Shown here: positions 6,416-9,556 of the stretch, piece after piece
How the letters are laid out: each line of letters begins with the position of its first letter
Numbering within the stretch: position 1 is the first letter of the stretch
Source of the DNA: Planctomycetota bacterium
GTDB lineage: Bacteria; Planctomycetota; Phycisphaerae; Sedimentisphaerales; Anaerobacaceae
Length of the DNA stretch: 9,556 bases
Direction: 5' to 3'
Assembly: GCA_017885385.1 (NCBI GenBank)
Contig: JAFNGF010000196.1
Span: forward strand, 4,646 to 14,201
Translations under genes and position numbers: made by a program
The notes under the pieces: model-generated
The model's database searches: none
What the model saw: only the letters and a program-made list of their open reading frames with translations
What the model was told of the DNA's origin: nothing

Positions 6416-6489
6416 TATCCCCGGTGCGATTCGAACGCACAACCTCTGGCTCCGGAGGCCAACGCTCTGTCCAGTTGAGCTACGGGGAC
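6416..6489 (-). tRNA. tRNA-Arg (anticodon CCG)
   Basis: It folds fully as a cloverleaf on the minus strand. The acceptor is GTCCCCG / CGGGGAT (the first pair is G-T), followed by TA at positions 8-9. The D arm is GCTC...GAGC with AACTGGACA in the loop. The anticodon stem TTGGC / GCCAG encloses the loop CTCCGGA, placing anticodon CCG at 6453-6455 (reads CGG, arginine). A 5-nt variable loop is followed by the T arm GTGCG-TTCGAAT-CGCAC. The discriminator is A at 6416, and CCA is not encoded. The gene is 74 nt with the discriminator. No good promoter is visible upstream. Confidence 0.95.
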
Positions 6490-6493
6490 CCAA

Positions 6494-6519
6494 CCACAGA
6501 TTAACACAGATTACGCAGA
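6494..6519. repeat. CACAGATT-type interspersed repeat
   Basis: Begins CCACAGATTAACACAGATTA. It is a short copy of the CACAGATT motif that recurs at 6213, 6276, 6684, 8278 and 8320, and lies 5 bp from the 5' end of the tRNA gene. Confidence 0.55.
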
Positions 6520-6674
6520 AATAAAACTCAAAAATGCCGTGAAATGTGGTGCGGACTTTTTAGCCGGTCTGGGATTAGCGATACTTGTCCGTCGGACCGA
6601 TGCCCGATACTTGATTCCCGTCGAGCATCGAGCCAACGCGATTCACGCCCAGGCGTCTATCCTGCCGGTTCGTC

Positions 6675-6743
6675 ATTATCCGCCACAGATTTCATAGCGC
6701 GGCCGAAGGCCGCCCTGTGTTCATCTGTGGCTTTGTTTCCATT
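6675..6743. repeat. Modular interspersed repeat element, short version (69 bp)
   Basis: It has the same ends as 6204-6416: the left 20 bp match at 19 of 20, and the right 23 bp (6721-6743) are identical. Its interior is a nested palindrome: outer arms CCACAGAT (6683-6690) with ATCTGTGG (6723-6730), and inner arms GCGGCC (6699-6704) with GGCCGC (6708-6713) around GAA. Confidence 0.65.
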
Positions 6744-6800
6744 GCGCCTTCGGTTTGTGCGAACCGCCGGCCGGAGCGGCGGGCTGAACGTGCAAGGCCA

Positions 6801-6829
6801 TTGTTTGCGGAGCCGATTTCTGTTAGACT
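6801..6829 (+). promoter_or_regulatory. Weak candidate promoter for the ankyrin gene
   Basis: TTGTTT (6801-6806), 17 nt, then TAGACT (6824-6829). It matches the sigma-70 consensus at 3 of 6 and 4 of 6 positions, about 50 bp before the start codon. Plausible position, poor boxes. Confidence 0.25.
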
Positions 6830-6863
6830 GCGGCTGTGGTTTGATTACGTTGTTTGGCGATCT

Positions 6864-6868
6864 GGAGG
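6864..6868 (+). promoter_or_regulatory. Shine-Dalgarno GGAGG deciding the ankyrin gene start
   Basis: GGAGG lies 7 nt before the ATG at 6876. It supports this start over the in-frame upstream extension to 6717, which would begin inside a repeat element and would bury the signal peptide. Confidence 0.75.
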
Positions 6869-6875
6869 ATGCATT

Positions 6876-8243
6876 ATGGAACGCAGGTGCATTTTCACGT
6901 CAATTCTCCTGATAGCGATGCTCAACCTTGCCCCGCACAGGCAGGGGCTGGCAAAAGCGCAGGACGCCACTGAGCCGCTGCATCAGGCAGCCGAAGCCGG
7001 TGACGCCAACCAAGTTCAACGACTGCTATCGAAGGGCGCCGATGTCAATGCGAGAGATGGGGCGGGATTTACACCTCTTTTCTACGCAGCCCACAAGGGG
7101 CACATCCAGGTGAGCGAAATTCTTGTTGCGGGGGGCGCCAACGTTAATGCTAAAGACAGCTACGACAATACGCCGCTGCATTATGCAGCCGTATCCGGCC
7201 GGTACGATGTGTGCAAACTGCTCATTGCCAAGGGCGCCAACGTCAACGCCCAGAACCTTATGGGCGGCACCCCACTGGCAATGGCAAGAGCCGGCGGCCA
7301 TAGCGAAATAGTTGAGCTGTTGAGCGGCAGCTCGCTGCGCCGGCCGCGGGGCAGCGAAGCTGCCGTCCGCGCCCCCGATCGAGCCGGCTCCACGCCCGCC
7401 TTGACAGCGACTCCAGGCATACAGCCGGCAGCTGAGCCGGATCCGATAGCCGATCCGAACGCCGTAAGGGCAAGACTCAAACAGTTCAAGGGCCTGGAAG
7501 AAGCCCTTGAACAGGTGGATAGAAGAAGCCGACAGTATGAGGTCCGCCATTGGCTGGATAGAAGCGCCGACAACAGGATAGAGCTGGCCAAGGCTGTGCA
7601 TGGGCAAGATAGAGCTGAGTTCGCGGTGATACGAAACTTTGCCATCGAAGAGAATGCCAAAAAGACGACAGCCGTGGTCGATAGTATGCTGGCAAGCCGG
7701 CAGCAGCGTTACACTAAGCTTGTCAAACAGATCGAGCAGCAGCTAAAAGATGGAGCTCCGACCAGAGGTATGCCCGGCGGCGGCCGCGGGCGGGACTATA
7801 GCTCCAGAGAAAGGTCCCGGCAGGGCCGGCGAACTTCAGACAGGATGCGCAAAGATAACATAGTACGTCCGACCGGCGACCCCAACATGTTTAAGACCGC
7901 AATCAAGCCGGTCGTAGGTCTGGAGAAGGAATTGGAGGCGTTAGCCAAGAAGAGCGAAAACGAGATGCAGCAATGGCTGGCCGGCGGCGGCGATAACAAA
8001 ATAAGCCTGGCTAACGCCGTGCAAGAGCAAATCAGGGCGGAACTTATCCTGACGCGAAAGGCGGCTGTCGAAGAGGCGGCGAAAAAAACAACGGCAGCAA
8101 TTGACGGGCTGCTGTTGGCCAGGCAGACACGTTTAGCCGCACTTGTCGAAAAAATAGCAGAGCAAGACCAAGACCAAAAACAAATTGGAGACCAGCGTGG
8201 CAGGACCCCGGCTGGAACACGGGCAATTAGAACCCCGCAATAA
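6876..8243 (+). CDS. Exported ankyrin-repeat protein with a duplicated helical domain (455 aa)
   Basis: Function unknown; ankyrin repeats bind other proteins. The N-terminus (MERRCIFTSILLIAMLNLAP) is a signal peptide with likely cleavage after GLAKA at about 28, so the protein should act in the periplasm or outside the cell. Ankyrin repeats: residues 31-64, 65-97 and 98-130, plus a partial fourth (131-150), with typical TPLxxAAxxG and LLxxGAxVNA motifs. A Pro/Ala/Arg-rich linker (151-200) begins with residues encoded by the GC-rich palindrome (7326-7364). Two related, probably helical modules follow: A at about 204-289 and B at about 347-430, sharing GLE-x-x-LE, the stretches KKTTAVVDSMLASRQ and KKTTAAIDGLLLARQ, and a final charged helix. 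They are joined by a Gly/Arg/Ser-rich linker (about 290-345). I do not recognise this module. The gene is monocistronic, and its stop codon lies in the loop of the hairpin 8233-8252. Confidence 0.88.
   Translation: MERRCIFTSILLIAMLNLAPHRQGLAKAQDATEPLHQAAEAGDANQVQRLLSKGADVNARDGAGFTPLFYAAHKGHIQVSEILVAGGANVNAKDSYDNTPLHYAAVSGRYDVCKLLIAKGANVNAQNLMGGTPLAMARAGGHSEIVELLSGSSLRRPRGSEAAVRAPDRAGSTPALTATPGIQPAAEPDPIADPNAVRARLKQFKGLEEALEQVDRRSRQYEVRHWLDRSADNRIELAKAVHGQDRAEFAVIRNFAIEENAKKTTAVVDSMLASRQQRYTKLVKQIEQQLKDGAPTRGMPGGGRGRDYSSRERSRQGRRTSDRMRKDNIVRPTGDPNMFKTAIKPVVGLEKELEALAKKSENEMQQWLAGGGDNKISLANAVQEQIRAELILTRKAAVEEAAKKTTAAIDGLLLARQTRLAALVEKIAEQDQDQKQIGDQRGRTPAGTRAIRTPQ
7326..7364. repeat. GC-rich interspersed palindrome, copy 2, inside the ankyrin gene
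   Basis: The core 7327-7355 matches 5998-6026 at 28 of 29 bases. Here the palindrome is fuller: GGCAGCT-CGCTGC pairs with GCAGCG-A-AGCTGCC, leaving one bulged A and a loop of about 12 nt. It is translated in frame as residues 151-163, just after the last ankyrin repeat. Confidence 0.75.
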
Positions 8244-8252
8244 ATTGCGGGG
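8233..8252. terminator. Strong short hairpin between convergent genes, possible terminator
   Basis: CCCCGCAA (8233-8240) pairs perfectly with TTGCGGGG (8245-8252) around a TAAA loop. It overlaps the end of the ankyrin gene, whose TAA is in the loop, and also lies downstream of the minus-strand gene ending at 8405. No real T-run follows on either strand, so it could instead be an mRNA 3'-end stabiliser or another interspersed palindrome. Confidence 0.4.
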
Positions 8253-8276
8253 CTAAATATTGCCGAGAAAATCGAA

Positions 8277-8328
8277 CCACAGATTTCACAGACCTGTCCT
8301 GAGCCGGGTCGAAGGATTCCACAGATTT
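8277..8328. repeat. CACAGATT-type repeat with TGAGCCGGGTCGA core
   Basis: It shares three blocks in order with 6213-6283: 22 bp at the left (20 identical), TGAGCCGGGTCGA (8300-8312), and TCCACAGATTT (8318-8328). It lacks 24 bp present in the other copy (6235-6258). A further 10-bp tandem, AATCCGTGTA-type, follows at about 8345-8362. Confidence 0.6.
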
Positions 8329-8404
8329 GCTTTCCAGCAGTGTCAATCCGTGTAAATCCGTGTCTAATGAAAAATGGAGCATCTGTTGCCCGGTGAGTTG
8401 AACA

Positions 8405-9556
8405 CTATTGAACGGATGCCAGCCAATTGCCGGCCAGCTTTTCGAGGTCGTTAAAGTCAACGTAGGCGTCATCGGTGAAATCTGCGCCTCCGCCGCCGTA
8501 CCGGAAACTGCTGTCGGTCCGCCGCCAGCGTTCAGCAAACATGGCAAAATCCGCCAAGTCCACATCGTTATCGGCGTCGAAATCCCCCCAAACGGCGAAA
8601 CCCACATAGTTCTGGTCTGATAGGTCGCAGGTTACAGCAGGATATGACATGGATGGCGGACTGAAGGTATAACCACTTCTGCTGGGCGTGACCACGCCCA
8701 ACCAGGCGGATGATACCATCTTACTATAATAGCCGCTATTATCGGTGGTGGCGCTGCCGCCGCCGTTGCTAAAGGTCAAGGTCACATCGCTGATCCCAGA
8801 GCCGCTAAAAGTCCAAATGTAACCGCAAATATCCGGAGGCGCCATCTTACAGGCAGGGTATGCTGAAAGGTTTGTTTCCTGAAAATCTGTGGGCAAGCCA
8901 AGACCTTCTGACAATCCTACGAGACCTTCCTCCGATTCGACCCCAAGCCAGGCGAGTTGAATCCTGCCGTCAAAATACATCTCGACCTGGAAGGTATTGG
9001 AGCTGATCCGGCCGAGCTCAGGAATGTCTTGCCAGGTCACGACCACACGGTCGCTCAACTGCTGCCAGGTGACCATCCCGCCCGCGGAGGGATCAAAATC
9101 GTTAAACAGGCAGGAAATACGCTTGGCATTAAAATGGTCGGAGAACGATTCGCCGCAGTCATAATCTCCTTCGCTGAAAGTTATGTACCCGTTGCTGCCG
9201 ACATAAAAGCATGGAAAGCTGCTGCCAAAGATGGATACCGTTTTCTGGTCGGTTAAACTTATTAGAGTACAGGTATCATCGCCCAGGATCAACCGCGTGC
9301 CCCAGGCAGGATCAGTTGGCAACTGACCAATCTCTCGCAGACAAGCACCGTAGGAGGCGCCGTCGATAGCGGGAATAAACATTATCGCTTTGTTCGATAG
9401 GTCAAATGCGTCCGGGCCGGGGCAAAACTGCTCGGCGAAGTAGTCAGGCAGCCAGGCAGCTTGTGCGATGTAATTCTCGCCTGACACATCTGAGGTCAGG
9501 TTGGTATATGCCCTTAATGGCGGACTGAAGGTACAACCACTTTTCTCCGGCGTAAC
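8405..9556 (-). CDS. C-terminal part of a large extracellular protein: nidogen-like domain and dockerin-like end (partial)
   Basis: The frame is open to the window edge, so this is a partial gene of at least 383 residues. A GTG at 9485-9487 is internal and is not the start: the codons before it read VTPEKSGCTFSPP, matching a module further on. Order: end of one regulatory-like beta module (about 1-33, to SGENYIAQ); a region with PDYFAEQF and FDLSNKAIMFIP; a beta-rich nidogen-like domain (FYVGSNGYITFSEGDYD through QVEMYFDGRIQLAWLG and GLVGLSEG); a second regulatory-like module (LTFSNGGGSATTDNSGYYS, VVTPSRSGYTFSPPS); and a C-terminal dockerin type I-like pair of calcium loops (DFDADNDVDLADF and DFTDDAYVDFNDLEKLAGNW) ending at the stop. 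From memory this architecture is common in planctomycete secreted proteins. It is probably extracellular; whether the dockerin-like end binds a cohesin or only calcium is unknown. Confidence 0.85.
   Translation of the reverse strand, partial: VTPEKSGCTFSPPLRAYTNLTSDVSGENYIAQAAWLPDYFAEQFCPGPDAFDLSNKAIMFIPAIDGASYGACLREIGQLPTDPAWGTRLILGDDTCTLISLTDQKTVSIFGSSFPCFYVGSNGYITFSEGDYDCGESFSDHFNAKRISCLFNDFDPSAGGMVTWQQLSDRVVVTWQDIPELGRISSNTFQVEMYFDGRIQLAWLGVESEEGLVGLSEGLGLPTDFQETNLSAYPACKMAPPDICGYIWTFSGSGISDVTLTFSNGGGSATTDNSGYYSKMVSSAWLGVVTPSRSGYTFSPPSMSYPAVTCDLSDQNYVGFAVWGDFDADNDVDLADFAMFAERWRRTDSSFRYGGGGADFTDDAYVDFNDLEKLAGNWLASVQ
8653..8678 (-). repeat. Coding direct repeat of the regulatory-like module, copy 1
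   Basis: This 26-bp segment matches 9517-9542 at 25 of 26 bases. Both encode the SGYTFSPP-type strand of successive modules in the same protein, so they mark an internal duplication. Confidence 0.8.
9517..9542 (-). repeat. Coding direct repeat of the regulatory-like module, copy 2
   Basis: Second copy of the 26-bp repeat (one difference), near the window edge. It shows that the reading frame continues beyond the window. Confidence 0.8.

Larger units (their letters stand above)
6204..6416. repeat. Modular interspersed repeat element, long version (213 bp)
   Basis: The left end ATTATCCGGCACAGATTTCA (6204-6223) and the right end (23 bp, 6394-6416, beginning TCATCTGTGGCTTTG) recur at the ends of the 69-bp element 6675-6743. 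The interior differs completely. Here it holds a TGAGCCGGGTCGA block, the hairpin 6302-6320 and the heptamer array 6335-6404. Inner arms CCACAGAT (6274-6281) and ATCTGTGG (6396-6403) are inverted. The right end coincides with the discriminator base of the tRNA. Confidence 0.6.
6490..6875. other. Gene-free stretch between tRNA and ankyrin gene
   Basis: It contains interspersed repeats (6494-6519 and 6675-6743), a GC hairpin (6699-6713) and the leader of the ankyrin gene. The frames running through it, including the upstream extension of the ankyrin frame to 6717, overlap repeat DNA and show no protein-like features, so I see no gene. Confidence 0.5.

Noticed and set aside
6394..6743. tRNA-associated att sites (23-bp direct repeats at 6394-6416 and 6721-6743)
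   Set aside because: The repeat only touches the tRNA discriminator base, does not include the tRNA 3' arm, and encloses no integrase or cargo. It is better explained as the end of an interspersed repeat.
6717..6875. Upstream extension of the ankyrin frame by 53 codons
   Set aside because: It starts at a non-ATG codon inside a repeat element and would bury the signal peptide. GGAGG 7 nt before the ATG at 6876 marks the real start.
7026..7660. Minus-strand frames of 159-193 codons inside the ankyrin gene
   Set aside because: They are antisense shadows of ankyrin repeats, whose sense-strand motifs are unmistakable.
9485..9487. GTG as the start of the dockerin-type gene
   Set aside because: The frame stays open to the window edge and the upstream codons encode a module repeated later in the same protein, so the gene is partial.

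Overview
The window looks like a chromosomal segment of a Planctomycetota bacterium, most likely of the Phycisphaerae/Sedimentisphaerales type. The best evidence is a secreted-type protein at the right edge ending in a dockerin-like calcium-loop module, a multi-SLBB polysaccharide export protein, and many short 'CACAGATT'-type interspersed repeats between genes. The lineage is inferred from recalled family resemblance, not from a search.

Layout. 1-1265: one probable small gene on the minus strand (155-508) of unknown function, then about 700 bp with only decayed-looking coding traces. 1266-1766 (+): a PilZ-domain protein with both c-di-GMP-binding signatures. 2056-2964: a complete 909-bp IS5-family insertion sequence with terminal inverted repeats, a TAA target duplication and a transposase split into two frames on the minus strand. 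3222-5975 (-): a 917-residue Wza/KpsD-like export protein with a polysaccharide export domain and six SLBB-like repeats. A good sigma-70-type promoter (6164-6193, -) lies about 180 nt upstream of it. 5998-6875: a repeat-rich stretch that also holds a minus-strand tRNA-Arg(CCG) at 6416-6489. It contains two elements with the same ends but different interiors, a 70-bp heptamer array that folds into a long hairpin, and a GC-rich palindrome that recurs inside the next gene. 6876-8243 (+): an exported ankyrin-repeat protein with two copies of an unrecognised helical domain. 8405-9556 (-): the C-terminal part of a large extracellular protein with repeated regulatory-like modules, a nidogen-like domain and a dockerin-like end. 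It is cut by the window edge.

How the genes may work together. The PilZ protein and the SLBB exporter converge, with the IS between them. A link between c-di-GMP sensing and exopolysaccharide export is plausible, but it rests only on proximity. The exporter has no Wzc-like kinase, glycosyltransferase or polymerase beside it here. The ankyrin gene and the dockerin-type gene are also convergent, separated by a strong short hairpin and more interspersed repeats. I found no CRISPR array, phage module or defence system. The least explained features are the modular repeats around the tRNA and the duplicated domain in the ankyrin protein.
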